DNA from: JASGCK01 sp031538565
GTDB lineage: Bacteria; Pseudomonadota; Gammaproteobacteria; Burkholderiales; Burkholderiaceae_C
Length of the DNA stretch: 51,919 nt
Assembly (NCBI GenBank): GCA_031538565.1
Contig: JAVKLS010000039.1
Location: 1 to 51,919, forward strand
Direction: 5' to 3'
In this document: positions 15,799-24,894 of the stretch, piece after piece
Position numbering within the stretch: the stretch's first letter is position 1
How the letters are laid out: each line of letters starts with the position of its first letter
Translations under genes and position numbers: made by a program
Notes under the pieces: generated by a model
Told to the model about the DNA's origin: nothing
What the model saw: the letters and a program-made list of their open reading frames with translations, nothing else
Database searches by the model: none

Positions 15799-17085
15799 AT
15801 GAACGCTAATACCAAACTATTTGAACGCGCCTGCCAAGTTATTCCAGGCGGTGTGAACTCGCCCGTAAGAGCCTTCAAAGCGGTAGGTGGCACGCCAAAA
15901 TTTATTCAGCGTGCGCAAGGCGCATATATGTGGGATGCCGATGGCACTCAATACACCGACTACATCGGCTCGTGGGGACCCATGATTGTGGGTCATGGGC
16001 ACCCCGAAGTCGTGCAGGCCGTGATTCAAGCCGCGCAAACAGGATTCTCTTTTGGCGCACCCACCGAGCGCGAAATCGAACTTGCACAGGCCATCATGCA
16101 ATATGTGCCCTCCATCGAAATGCTGCGCCTTGTCAGCTCAGGCACAGAAGCCGCCATGAGTGCCATTCGTTTGGCACGTGGATTTACTGGCAGAAAAAAA
16201 ATTATTAAGTTTGAAGGCTGTTACCACGGTCATGCCGATGCACTTTTGGTTAAAGCAGGCTCGGGACTAGCCACTTTTGTTCACCCCACCAGCGCGGGCG
16301 TACCGTCCGAAGTCACCCAGCACACGGTGGTTTTGGAGTACAACAACCTTGCGCAGCTGGAAGAAGCCTTCACCCTGTACGGATCAGAGATTGCCTGCAT
16401 CATCATCGAGCCCATTGCTGGCAATATGAACTTTGTACGCGCCGCACAGCCTTTTGCCAATCGCTGCCGTGAGCTGTGCACCAAGCATGGCGCACTCCTT
16501 GTGTTTGATGAGGTGATGTCGGGGTTTCGCGTGGCGCTAGGCGGCGCACAAAGCCTTTTAAAAATCAAACCCGATCTCACGGTGCTGGGCAAAGTCATTG
16601 GGGGAGGAATGCCACTGGCCGCGTTTGGCGGCACACAAGACATCATGCGCCAGCTTGCGCCCCTAGGCTCCGTGTACCAAGCAGGAACGCTAAGCGGCAA
16701 CCCCGTCGCAACGGCCTGCGGACTTGCCACCTTACGTTTGATCAGTCGGCCCAACTTTTATGATGCACTGGCACAAAAAACCAAACGCCTGACCGACGGA
16801 CTGCGTCAAGCGGCAAGCCAAGCAGGCATCGCCTTTAGCGCCGACTACGAAGGCGGTATGTTTGGATTCTTTTTGATGGATGCGCTACCGCAAAATTACG
16901 CCAAAGTGCTAACCACCAATAGCGAGCACTTCAACCGCTTATTCCATGGACTACTTGATCGCGGACACTACTTTGCGCCAGCTCTTTACGAGGCGGGCTT
17001 TGTCAGCAGCGCACACAGTCACGCAGACATAGACGCCACCATTGCCGCCGCGAGTGACGTTTTTAAAGCTATGCGCGCAATTTAA
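15799..17085 (+). CDS. hemL: Glutamate-1-semialdehyde 2,1-aminomutase
   Basis: 428 residues from the ATG at 15799, chosen over an upstream ATG at 15754 because AAGG sits 7 bases before it and MNANTKLFERACQVIPGGVN matches the HemL N-terminus. The PLP enzyme converts glutamate-1-semialdehyde to 5-aminolevulinate in the C5 route to haem. Motifs include PGGVNSPVRAF, VSSGTEAAMSAIRLARG, the cofactor region FDEVMSGFRVA, and the PLP lysine in LGKVIGGGMPLAAFGG. Length equals the E. coli enzyme (426). Its stop overlaps the stop of convergent secA, leaving no room for a terminator. Confidence 0.97.
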   Translation: MNANTKLFERACQVIPGGVNSPVRAFKAVGGTPKFIQRAQGAYMWDADGTQYTDYIGSWGPMIVGHGHPEVVQAVIQAAQTGFSFGAPTEREIELAQAIMQYVPSIEMLRLVSSGTEAAMSAIRLARGFTGRKKIIKFEGCYHGHADALLVKAGSGLATFVHPTSAGVPSEVTQHTVVLEYNNLAQLEEAFTLYGSEIACIIIEPIAGNMNFVRAAQPFANRCRELCTKHGALLVFDEVMSGFRVALGGAQSLLKIKPDLTVLGKVIGGGMPLAAFGGTQDIMRQLAPLGSVYQAGTLSGNPVATACGLATLRLISRPNFYDALAQKTKRLTDGLRQAASQAGIAFSADYEGGMFGFFLMDALPQNYAKVLTTNSEHFNRLFHGLLDRGHYFAPALYEAGFVSSAHSHADIDATIAAASDVFKAMRAI

Positions 17086-19871
17086 GACAGCTTGCCGTGG
17101 CACAGTTTGAATTTTTTACCGCTGCCGCAAGGACAAAGATCATTACGCCCCACGCGAGTACCTGCCACATAAGGCTGTTGAACGCTTGGACGCTCTGCGC
17201 CTTCGTCATCAGGTAACGCCGTTTGCTGCGCGGCGGCGCCAGATTCATCGGGTGCGGTGTAGGTGATGTTATGAATCCCATGCGTTGCTGCATCTTCCAT
17301 GCTTTGCGCGGCTTGGTCGATTTGCTCACCCGAGTGCACGCGAACCGTCATCAAGTTTTTGCTGACCTCGTCACGCACCGAATTGAGCATTTCACCAAAC
17401 ATCTCAAACGATTCACGCTTGTACTCTTGCTTGGGTTGTTTTTGTGCATAACTACGCAAATGAATGCCTTGGCGCAAATAGTCTAAAGAGCTCAAATGTT
17501 CGCGCCAATGGCTATCCAAACTTTGCAACAAAACCATCCGCCCGTAACTGGCAAAGTGATCCGCACCCACCACCTCGGCTTTGCGTGCAAGCTGGGCCTG
17601 CGCGGCAGTGAGCACCTGCGCTTGGATGTCGTCATCGGTTATTGCGTCAGCCTGTTCAACCAAAGTAGCCAAGCCTAGATCTATTTGCCAATCGCTGTGC
17701 AAGGCCTTTTGCAAGCCTGCGATATCCCACTGCTCTTCCACGGTTTCATGCGGCACATATTGGCGAACCAAGTCGGTGATTGCGCCTGCAACCAGCGAGT
17801 CGATCTGTTCTTGCAAACCCTTGGCATCCAAAATATCGTTTCGCAATTGGTAGATTTGTTTGCGCTGCTCATTGGCAACATCGTCGTACTCCAGCAGCTG
17901 CTTGCGCATATCAAAGTTTCGCCCCTCAACTTTGCGCTGCGCGCTTTCAATGCTGCGCGAGACAATACCCGCTTCAATTGCTTCACCGTCAGGCATATTG
18001 AGGCGCGACATGATCGCTTTGACGCGTTCGCCCGCAAAAATACGCATCAAAGAATCGTCTAAGCTCAAATAAAAGCGCGACACACCCGGGTCGCCTTGAC
18101 GCCCCGAGCGTCCGCGCAACTGGTTGTCGATGCGGCGTGATTCGTGGCGCTCGGTCGCAATAATTTTGAGTCCATCCTGCGCTTTAACGGCCTCGTGCTC
18201 GATGCGCCACTGCTCGCGCAATGCCACTTCGCGTAAGTCGTGCTCGGCTACTGGCAAGTTTTCTGCGATCAATGCGTGCAGCTGCTTTTCTAAATTTCCC
18301 CCCAGCACAATATCGGTTCCGCGTCCCGCCATGTTGGTCGCAATCGTGATCATTTTGAGGCGACCTGCCTGCGCCACAATTTCCGCTTCGCGTGCGTGCT
18401 GCTTGGCATTGAGCACTTGATGTGGCAACCCTTCTTTTTGAAGCATCGCCGAAATCAACTCGGAGTTTTCAATTGACGTGGTTCCAACCAACACGGGCTG
18501 GCCACGCTCAAAACAATCTTTGATATCGATGATGGCGGCTTCGTATTTTTCGCGTGTGCTTTTGTAAACGCGGTCTTGCTGATCGATACGGCGACTCGGT
18601 TGATTGGGCGGAATCACCACCGTCTCTAGTCCATAAATTTCTTGGAATTCGTATGCCTCGGTTTCTGCCGTACCCGTCATTCCCGATAACTTTTGATACA
18701 AACGGAAATAGTTTTGAAACGTAATCGACGCCAGCGTTTGGTTTTCCGCTTGAATTTTGACGCCTTCTTTCGCTTCCACTGCTTGATGCAGCCCCTCCCC
18801 CCAGCGACGCCCCGTCATCAAACGCCCCGTAAACTCATCCACAATCACAATTTCCGCGCCATCTTCCCCCTCTTGCACCACGTAATGCTGATCCCGATGA
18901 AATAAATGCTGGGCGCGTAGCGCAGCGTACAAGTGGTGCACCAAAGGAATGTTGGCAGGGTCGTAAAGCGAGGCACCTTTAGCAATCAAGCCCTGCTCAA
19001 GCATGAGGCGTTCGGAGTACTCATACCCTTGGTCAGTTAAAAAGATTTGGTGCGATTTTTCATCCAGCGTAAAGTCGCCCGGCTTTTCCACGCCCTCGCC
19101 CGTGCGGGGATCTTCCTCGCCAATTTGTTTGGACAGCAAAGGCGTCAGTTTTTGAATGCTTTGATACATCGCGGTTTGATCGTCTGCCTGACCGCTAATT
19201 ACCAGCGGCGTGCGCGCCTCATCAATCAAAATCGAATCCACCTCGTCCACAATGGCGTAGTGCAAACCACGCTGCACGCGATCGGCAACCTCATAGACCA
19301 TGTTGTCGCGCAAATAATCAAAACCAAATTCGTTATTTGTGCCGTAGGTAATGTCGGCGGCGTAAGCCGTTTGCTTGTCGACCCTGGCCATATTGGGCAG
19401 ATTAATGCCCACACTTAATCCTAAGAAGTTGTAGAGCCGCGCCATCCACTGCGCGTCGCGGTTAGCAAGGTAGTCGTTAACGGTCACTACGTGAACGCCT
19501 TTGCCCGTCAGCGCATTCAAATACACCGCCAGCGTTGCAGTCAGCGTTTTGCCCTCGCCCGTACGCATTTCCGCCACTTTGCCGTCGTGCAGCACCGAAG
19601 CCCCCACTAGCTGCACATCAAAATGACGCATCCCCATCACCCGCTTGGATGCCTCCCTTACCACGGCAAAAGCCTCGGGCAGCAAGGCGGCTAAAGACTC
19701 GCCCGCTTTTAGTCGTGCTTTAAAAGTCGCTGTTTTGGCTTGGAGTGCTGCATCATCCAAAGTTGCCATTTCGGGTTCAAACTTTGCGATGAGACTCGCT
19801 TGTTTTTGATACTGCTTAAGAAGGCGGTCGTTGCGACTGCCGAATATTTTGGTGAAGAGTGTAAAAGCCAT
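17082..19871 (-). CDS. secA: Preprotein translocase ATPase SecA
   Basis: 929 residues, full length (E. coli 901). It drives secretory proteins through SecYEG at the inner membrane. Walker A is MRTGEGKTLTATLAVYL (GEGKT at 105-109) and Walker B is VDEVDSILIDEARTPL. The preprotein cross-linking region and second helicase domain follow, with TNMAGRGTDIVLGG and QLRGRSGRQGDPG. The C-terminal zinc-binding SEC-C tail RNDLCPCGSGKKFKLCHG has Cys913, Cys915, Cys924 and His925, used to bind SecB and ribosomes. The M23 peptidase gene is 22 bases upstream on the same strand, a frequent pairing in Burkholderiales. Confidence 0.98.
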   Translation of the reverse strand: MAFTLFTKIFGSRNDRLLKQYQKQASLIAKFEPEMATLDDAALQAKTATFKARLKAGESLAALLPEAFAVVREASKRVMGMRHFDVQLVGASVLHDGKVAEMRTGEGKTLTATLAVYLNALTGKGVHVVTVNDYLANRDAQWMARLYNFLGLSVGINLPNMARVDKQTAYAADITYGTNNEFGFDYLRDNMVYEVADRVQRGLHYAIVDEVDSILIDEARTPLVISGQADDQTAMYQSIQKLTPLLSKQIGEEDPRTGEGVEKPGDFTLDEKSHQIFLTDQGYEYSERLMLEQGLIAKGASLYDPANIPLVHHLYAALRAQHLFHRDQHYVVQEGEDGAEIVIVDEFTGRLMTGRRWGEGLHQAVEAKEGVKIQAENQTLASITFQNYFRLYQKLSGMTGTAETEAYEFQEIYGLETVVIPPNQPSRRIDQQDRVYKSTREKYEAAIIDIKDCFERGQPVLVGTTSIENSELISAMLQKEGLPHQVLNAKQHAREAEIVAQAGRLKMITIATNMAGRGTDIVLGGNLEKQLHALIAENLPVAEHDLREVALREQWRIEHEAVKAQDGLKIIATERHESRRIDNQLRGRSGRQGDPGVSRFYLSLDDSLMRIFAGERVKAIMSRLNMPDGEAIEAGIVSRSIESAQRKVEGRNFDMRKQLLEYDDVANEQRKQIYQLRNDILDAKGLQEQIDSLVAGAITDLVRQYVPHETVEEQWDIAGLQKALHSDWQIDLGLATLVEQADAITDDDIQAQVLTAAQAQLARKAEVVGADHFASYGRMVLLQSLDSHWREHLSSLDYLRQGIHLRSYAQKQPKQEYKRESFEMFGEMLNSVRDEVSKNLMTVRVHSGEQIDQAAQSMEDAATHGIHNITYTAPDESGAAAQQTALPDDEGAERPSVQQPYVAGTRVGRNDLCPCGSGKKFKLCHGKLS

Positions 19872-19893
19872 AGCGCTGGATTTTACTTGCTGC

Positions 19894-20820
19894 CTATTTC
19901 TTCAAAGCCAAGCCTGCATTTAAGAATTTACGCGGATCTTGCGGCACACCACCAGCCCAAACTTCGTAGTGCAGATGCGGCCCAGTGGAGCGACCCGATG
20001 TGCCCACTAAAGCGATTTTTTGTCCCCGTTTAATGAGGTCACCTTTTTTGACAAACACACGGGATGCGTGCGCGTAGCGGCTCATCAAATTATTGCCGTG
20101 ATCAACCTCAATCATATTGCCGTATTCAGAATGCGCTTCCTGCGTCACGACCAACCCGCCTGCGCTGGCGTGAATAGGCGTTCCCACTTCAGCAGGAAAG
20201 TCGAGCCCCGTGTGCAAGGCGGACTTGCCCGTAAACGGATCGAGGCGCCAACCAAAGGGCGACCCCACTTTGCCAGTTAAAACAGGAAGCTGCGTAGGAA
20301 TGGCCATGGCTTTAATTTTTTGCTCAAACAAGCGCGCCTCTGCTAGTGTGAGTAAATCCGATTGCTGATCGCTCGTCGCTTGCAAGCCATCCACCGCCTT
20401 TTGCAACTCTTCTATGCTCAAACTGCGTCCCGCAACCTGAGGGCCACCAGCACCTGCTGCGCTCATTTTGCTTTTAACGTCAGCGGCGGGAATGCCTGCC
20501 AATCCCGATACGCGCTCTGTCAGAGACTCCATTTGCAGCAGCTTGGCCTGCATTTCTCCCACTTTTTGCGCCATCACGTCCAAGTTTTCGCGCAAAAATT
20601 TATCGCGCTGCTCAAACTCGTCCCTCGCCACCAGTTTGACGAGACTACTAATAACGGGCCAGCCTTCGCGTGCGCCCTTCATAAACACCCAGTGATACAG
20701 CGCCGCCGCCGCCGCCATTAAGACAAACGACGCAGTCACTCCCACCAACAAGAGCTTTGTGCCTGTGAGGTGAATGGGCCTGCTCTTTGCCATCCAAGCA
20801 TCCGTAATAATGAGGTGCAT
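19894..20820 (-). CDS. M23 family peptidoglycan endopeptidase with membrane anchor
   Basis: 308 residues. A short cytosolic N-terminus is followed by one membrane segment (about 20-43, LLLVGVTASFVLMAAAAALY), then a coiled-coil stalk (about 65-170) and a C-terminal LytM domain. Zinc ligands are intact: His203 and Asp207 in HTGLDFP and His284 in HLHYE. It should cleave peptide cross-links of cell-wall murein from the periplasmic face. Residue 10 is another possible start (MAKSRPIHL). It lies directly before secA on the same strand and is divergent, across 30 bases, from the DciA-like gene. The exact physiological role, for example in division, is not known from sequence. Confidence 0.92.
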   Translation of the reverse strand: MHLIITDAWMAKSRPIHLTGTKLLLVGVTASFVLMAAAAALYHWVFMKGAREGWPVISSLVKLVARDEFEQRDKFLRENLDVMAQKVGEMQAKLLQMESLTERVSGLAGIPAADVKSKMSAAGAGGPQVAGRSLSIEELQKAVDGLQATSDQQSDLLTLAEARLFEQKIKAMAIPTQLPVLTGKVGSPFGWRLDPFTGKSALHTGLDFPAEVGTPIHASAGGLVVTQEAHSEYGNMIEVDHGNNLMSRYAHASRVFVKKGDLIKRGQKIALVGTSGRSTGPHLHYEVWAGGVPQDPRKFLNAGLALKK

Positions 20821-20850
20821 TGCAATAATCTCTTTTCGTTCAAGTCCACT

Positions 20851-21135
20851 ATGCCTACTGCCCTACAGGCGATTGCCGAATCTACCACGCTGCGCGCGTT
20901 ACTTGCGCGCATCGATCAGTCCAAGGCCTGTCTGGACATCGTATTACAGGGCTTGCCGTTGGGTCTGCACACCAGCATCGCGGCAGGGCCGTTGACCGAT
21001 ACCGAGTGGTGTTTGCTCATTCGCAACGCTTCGGCAGTCACCAAACTCAAGCAGCTAGAACCTACGATGCTCGCCGCTTTGCAAGCCAAGGGCTTTGCAA
21101 TTAAATCGATTCGCTTTAAACGGCAATTCGATTAG
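20851..21135 (+). CDS. Short DciA/DUF721-like protein
   Basis: 94 residues from the ATG at 20851. It contains a core resembling DUF721/DciA proteins: GLHTSIAAGPLTDTEWCLLIRNAS followed by AVTKLKQLEPTMLAALQAKG can be aligned with the family pattern of a small alpha-beta domain. (Here these are split at position 51.) DciA proteins load the replicative helicase DnaB in bacteria lacking DnaC. The gene is shorter than most DciA proteins and has no long basic tail, so helicase loading is an inference. A DUF721 gene beside M23 peptidase and secA is a common Burkholderiales arrangement, which supports the call. No clear Shine-Dalgarno precedes the start. Confidence 0.6.
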   Translation: MPTALQAIAESTTLRALLARIDQSKACLDIVLQGLPLGLHTSIAAGPLTDTEWCLLIRNASAVTKLKQLEPTMLAALQAKGFAIKSIRFKRQFD

Positions 21136-21157
21136 TCGTCGTCGGGCGATCGCCTGA

Positions 21158-22027
21158 TTACCGAAACGTCGCCAAAATTTCGCTGCGTAACTCATCGGTA
21201 ATTTCAGGCATCACGCCAAACCACGCTTTAAATGCAAGACGCGCCTGATTGAGCAGCATTCCAAGTCCGTTAACGGTTTGATGTCCTCGCGCCTTGGCCG
21301 CAGCAAGCAGCGGCGTCTCTAGCGGCACATAAATAACATCGGACACCCAAGCGGACGCGGGCAATCCTTCTAAAGTGACATCCAGAGCAGGCTGACCATA
21401 CATACCTTGGCTAGTAGCGTTTACCAGCAAGGCGCAGCCATCCAGCGCTGCCGCTCGCTTATCCCAAGGCACGGCGCGCACAGGCACGCCAAACTCATCG
21501 GCAAACTGCGCCGCAATTTGAGTGGCGTTTGCGTCGGTGCGATTGGTAAGTCGAATATCCGTAGCGCCCGCATCCGCCAGCGCCAACATCACGGCCCGCG
21601 CCGCGCCGCCTGCACCCAGCACCGTGATAGCGCCCTTGGCAAAATGGGTGTAGCCAACTTCGCGCAAGCTCTCCACGTAGCCAAAGCCGTCATTGTTAAA
21701 GCCGCTAGTCGAGCCATCCTCGTTAAAAACCAAAGTATTGACAGCCCCCATGCGTTTGGCGACGGCATCTAAATGATCCACAAACTCCAGCGCTGCTGTT
21801 TTATGCGGCATAGTCAAATTGCAGCCCGCAAAACCCATCGCCTGCATTCCTGCAATGGCGTCTCTCAACCCATTGAGACGATCAGGCTTAACGGGCAGTC
21901 GAATGTAGTCACCCTCTAGTCCGTATTTTTTTAGCCAGTAATTGTGAATGAGCGGCGAGCGCGATTGCCCCACGGGCCAGCCCATGATTCCAGCGACCTT
22001 GTATGCGGATGGTGTAGTTGTTGTCAT
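21158..22027 (-). CDS. aroE: Shikimate dehydrogenase (NADP+)
   Basis: 289 residues. It reduces 3-dehydroshikimate to shikimate in the chorismate pathway. The N-terminal substrate domain has GWPVGQSRSPLIHN (shikimate-binding serines), NLTMPHK with the catalytic lysine, and GFNNDGFGY with the partner aspartate. The NADP domain has VLGAGGAARAV and LTNRT. The C-terminal GLGMLLNQARLAFKAWFG is conserved. The ATG at 22027 gives MTTTTPSAYKVAGIMGWPVG. It starts 16 bases before the dehydratase gene's stop on the same strand, so the two may share a transcript, though they have unrelated roles. Confidence 0.95.
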   Translation of the reverse strand: MTTTTPSAYKVAGIMGWPVGQSRSPLIHNYWLKKYGLEGDYIRLPVKPDRLNGLRDAIAGMQAMGFAGCNLTMPHKTAALEFVDHLDAVAKRMGAVNTLVFNEDGSTSGFNNDGFGYVESLREVGYTHFAKGAITVLGAGGAARAVMLALADAGATDIRLTNRTDANATQIAAQFADEFGVPVRAVPWDKRAAALDGCALLVNATSQGMYGQPALDVTLEGLPASAWVSDVIYVPLETPLLAAAKARGHQTVNGLGMLLNQARLAFKAWFGVMPEITDELRSEILATFR

Positions 22028-22043
22028 AGTCTGTTAGCTTTAG

Positions 22044-23573
22044 TTACATCACCGCGCCAAGCTGCCAAGGCACAAATTCATTTTGCCCATACCCATGCGC
22101 CTCACTTTTGGATGGCCTGCCAGATGCGGTGTCCAAGATTCTTTGGAATATCGCTTGCCCTTTTTCAGCCACAGTCGATTCACCATCCACAATATCACCG
22201 CAGTTGATGTCCATATCCTCTTCTTGCCTGCGCCACAGCGCACTATTGGTGGCCAGTTTGAGCGATGGGCTAGGCGCGCAGCCATACGCCGAGCCGCGCC
22301 CTGTGGTGAAGCAAATCAGATTCGCGCCGCCAGCAACCTGGCCTGTGGCGCTGACGGGGTCATAGCCTGGTGTATCCATATAAACGAAGCCACGCGCGCT
22401 CACATTTTCTGCATACTCATACACCGCATTCAAATTGCTCGTGCCACCTTTGGCGACTGCGCCCAGCGATTTCTCCAAGATGGTGGTCAAACCCCCTGCC
22501 TTATTGCCAGGCGAGGGGTTGTTATTCATTTCGCCATTGTTAATGGCGGTGTAGTTCTCCCACCACTTGATGCGCGAAATCAGCTTCTCGGCAATGGCTG
22601 GATGCACAGCGCGGCGAGTCAATAAATGCTCTGCACCGTAAATTTCGGGAGTTTCCGACAGAATCGCTGTGCCACCATGCGCCACCAGCAAATCCACCGC
22701 TACGCCCAGCGCAGGATTGGCACTAATGCCCGAGTAGCCGTCCGAACCACCACACTGCAAACCGACGGTGATGTGCGCAGCGCTGCAAGGCAAACGCCGT
22801 ACGGCGTTTGCCTTGGGCAGCATAGCCTCAATCAGCGCGACGCCTTTGGCTACGGTCTTGGCCGTGCCGCCCGCGTCTTGGATATTAAAAACTTGGAACG
22901 TATCACCCTGCGCGAGTGACGACTTTGCCAACCAAGCGTTGATTTGATTGGACTCGCAGCCCAGCCCCACCACCAGCACACCAGCAAAGTTAGGGTGCGT
23001 TGCATAACCGGCCAGCGTACGCTGCAAAACGCGCAAACCTTCGCCCTCGCTATCCATGCCGCAGCCCGTACCGTGGGTCAGCGCGATCACGCCATCAACC
23101 ATAGGGAATTTTGCTAGGGCCGCAGGGTTGGTGCGGCGAGAAAAATGATCCGCAATCGCCCGTGCTGCGGTCGCCGAGCAATTAACCGACGACAAAATCC
23201 CAATGTAATTGCGTGTGGCGACTCGGCCATCTGCGCGTTTGATGCCTTGAAACGTGCCCTCCAGCAAGGGCGACACGGGTTTGACATCTGCACCAATTGC
23301 GTAATCGCGACTGAAGTCACCCTTACTCTCGCCCATATCCAAATTTTGCGTATGAACGTGTTCGCCCGCAGCAATTGGCCGCGAGGCGAAACCAATAATT
23401 TGGCTGTAGCGTCGCACCGCATCACCCCGCGCCAAATCGCGGATAGCGATTTTGTGACCCGCAGGAATGAGCCCTCGCACGGAACATCCCTCTATGACTG
23501 CTCCACCCACGATTTGGGCGCGAGCAATGACGACATCATCTTGCGGGTGGAGGCGAATAAAAGGAGAAGTCAT
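22044..23573 (-). CDS. UxaA/GarD family sugar-acid dehydratase (altronate dehydratase-like)
   Basis: 509 residues from the ATG at 23573, preferred over an upstream in-frame start because TAAGGA lies at the right distance before it. The N-terminal SAF domain (about 1-95, RLHPQDDVVIARAQIVGG, GLIPAGHKIAIRDLARGDAV) is joined by FQGIKRADGRVATRNYIGIL to the large catalytic domain, which has HGTGCGMDSEG, GLGCESNQI and LQCGGSDGYSGI. The family dehydrates altronate, galactarate or similar sugar acids using iron, and some members are sulfo-lyases, so the substrate is uncertain. It is divergent from a Bug-type receptor gene, which suggests uptake and breakdown of a related acid. Confidence 0.85.
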   Translation of the reverse strand: MTSPFIRLHPQDDVVIARAQIVGGAVIEGCSVRGLIPAGHKIAIRDLARGDAVRRYSQIIGFASRPIAAGEHVHTQNLDMGESKGDFSRDYAIGADVKPVSPLLEGTFQGIKRADGRVATRNYIGILSSVNCSATAARAIADHFSRRTNPAALAKFPMVDGVIALTHGTGCGMDSEGEGLRVLQRTLAGYATHPNFAGVLVVGLGCESNQINAWLAKSSLAQGDTFQVFNIQDAGGTAKTVAKGVALIEAMLPKANAVRRLPCSAAHITVGLQCGGSDGYSGISANPALGVAVDLLVAHGGTAILSETPEIYGAEHLLTRRAVHPAIAEKLISRIKWWENYTAINNGEMNNNPSPGNKAGGLTTILEKSLGAVAKGGTSNLNAVYEYAENVSARGFVYMDTPGYDPVSATGQVAGGANLICFTTGRGSAYGCAPSPSLKLATNSALWRRQEEDMDINCGDIVDGESTVAEKGQAIFQRILDTASGRPSKSEAHGYGQNEFVPWQLGAVM

Positions 23574-23618
23574 CGATGTTTCCTTAGCGGGGGCTTTATT
23601 AAGATTGCTGTGTCGCCC

Positions 23619-23638
23619 AGTTGCAATTGAGTGCAACT
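23619..23638. promoter_or_regulatory. Candidate operator palindrome in the dehydratase/receptor divergent promoter
   Basis: AGTTGCA (23619-23625) and TGCAACT (23632-23638) are exact reverse complements around a 6-base centre, ATTGAG. The 151-base region between the dehydratase and receptor starts contains no other strong dyad. Position and symmetry suit a dimeric transcription factor controlling both genes. No regulator gene adjoins them, and the regulator family is unknown. Confidence 0.45.
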
Positions 23639-23724
23639 CGGGGCACGTCACGAGGTTTATTCTATGGGGCTAGCCGTTCCCTCCATTGCGCTTTCGTTTT
23701 TCAATTTTTAACCAAGGACTCAGT

Positions 23725-24705
23725 ATGAAAACCACCGCTCTCTTAAAACACTTCATCGCAGGCCTAGCTTTGCTGGGGTACAGCGCGATTTTCGCGCAAG
23801 CCTTTCCCAGCAAGCCCATCAACATGATCGTCGCCTTCCCAGCAGGGGGCGCGTCAGACTTTGTTGCCCGCGTGATGTCCAAAGAAATGTCCGTCAATTT
23901 AAACCAGCCCATCTTGGTTGAAAACGTCGTCGGGGTTGCGGGCTCGCTAGGCGTGCTAAAAGTTGCGAGCGCTACGCCAGACGGCTACACCATCATTGCT
24001 GGCTCACCGCTCGAGCTGATTCTCACGCCCCTGGGCCTATCCGCCGCAAAAAATAAAGCCGAAGACGTGCGCATGATTGCGGTGGCAGGCCGTAGCGATT
24101 TAATGCTTGCTGTGCGCAAAGACTTTCCAGCAGCCACTACTGAGCAATTTTTAGCGGCACTCAAAGCGGATGCAAAAGGTTTGTCTTATGGCTCCACAGG
24201 CATTGGCTCGCTCTACCACCTCATGGGCGCAAAGATGATTCAAACGGCGGGCGCAAAAGGTCTGCACGTGCCATTTAACGGGCTTGCCCCCGTGCTGCAA
24301 GCGCTAGGCGGCGGTCAAATCGATTTTGCCTTTTTGCCCATTGCAGGTCCTGTTCCTGGCTACGTGGAGGCGGGTAACGTGAAAGCCATTTCGGTTGCCT
24401 CTGCTACTGCCTCGCCGCGCTTTCCAAAACTGCCTTTAATCACGGCGGTGCGCGGCTTTGAAGACTTTACGTTCAGCATTTGGGCTGGCATCCAAACAGG
24501 CGCCAAAGTGCCTGATAGCGCTGCGACCGTACTGCACAAATCTGCCTATGCAGTCTTAGCGACTGCCGATGTCAAAAAACAACTGGAAGCCTCTGGAACC
24601 TACTTGCTTGCACCCATGAGCCTTGCTGAATTGAATGCGTTTTACGCCAAAGAAACCGCAATGTACCGAGGAATTGCGAAATCCATCAACTTAGAAGCTC
24701 AGTGA
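23725..24705 (+). CDS. Tripartite tricarboxylate transporter substrate-binding protein (Bug family)
   Basis: 326 residues from the ATG at 23725, with AAGGACT 5 bases upstream. A Sec signal peptide (lysine at 2, hydrophobic 10-23, likely cut after AQA) is followed by FPSKPINMIVAFPAGGASDF, the Bug hallmark, and ATPDGYTI and YGSTGIGSLYHLMG later. These periplasmic receptors bind small carboxylates and hand them to a TctB/TctA-type membrane pair. No such membrane genes are in this window; orphan Bug receptors are numerous in Burkholderiales. The ligand is unknown; a sugar acid is suggested by the divergent dehydratase gene. Confidence 0.9.
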   Translation: MKTTALLKHFIAGLALLGYSAIFAQAFPSKPINMIVAFPAGGASDFVARVMSKEMSVNLNQPILVENVVGVAGSLGVLKVASATPDGYTIIAGSPLELILTPLGLSAAKNKAEDVRMIAVAGRSDLMLAVRKDFPAATTEQFLAALKADAKGLSYGSTGIGSLYHLMGAKMIQTAGAKGLHVPFNGLAPVLQALGGGQIDFAFLPIAGPVPGYVEAGNVKAISVASATASPRFPKLPLITAVRGFEDFTFSIWAGIQTGAKVPDSAATVLHKSAYAVLATADVKKQLEASGTYLLAPMSLAELNAFYAKETAMYRGIAKSINLEAQ

Positions 24706-24716
24706 TGAGGCCTCCC

Positions 24717-24832
24717 TAAGGAGCCTCTGCAAAACTCCGTTCACCTTGAGCTTGTCGAAAGGTAGTTCTAATCAAATCAAGGACTTCGACAGGCTCAGTC
24801 CGAACGGAATAGGGTTATGCAGAATGTCCTTA
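24717..24832. repeat. Long imperfect palindrome, REP-like intergenic element
   Basis: The inner arms begin TCCGTTC at 24736 and end CGAACGGA at 24808. The left arm holds TTGAGCTTGTCGAA and the right arm, inverted, CTGAGCCTGTCGAA, joined by a loop of about 18 bases. Outer arms (GCAGA and CTCC/TCC-TTA matches, 24717-24730 with 24819-24832) extend the pairing. The motif TTCGACAGGCTCAG is a familiar dispersed intergenic palindrome in many proteobacterial genomes. Here it follows the receptor gene and could stabilise its transcript end. It could also be an inactive miniature mobile element. Confidence 0.6.
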
Positions 24833-24894
24833 AAACCCAGAAAGAAATCGGCCGCCCAGTTTTTTGACTAGGTTTAAGTGCCACAAAAACTCAA

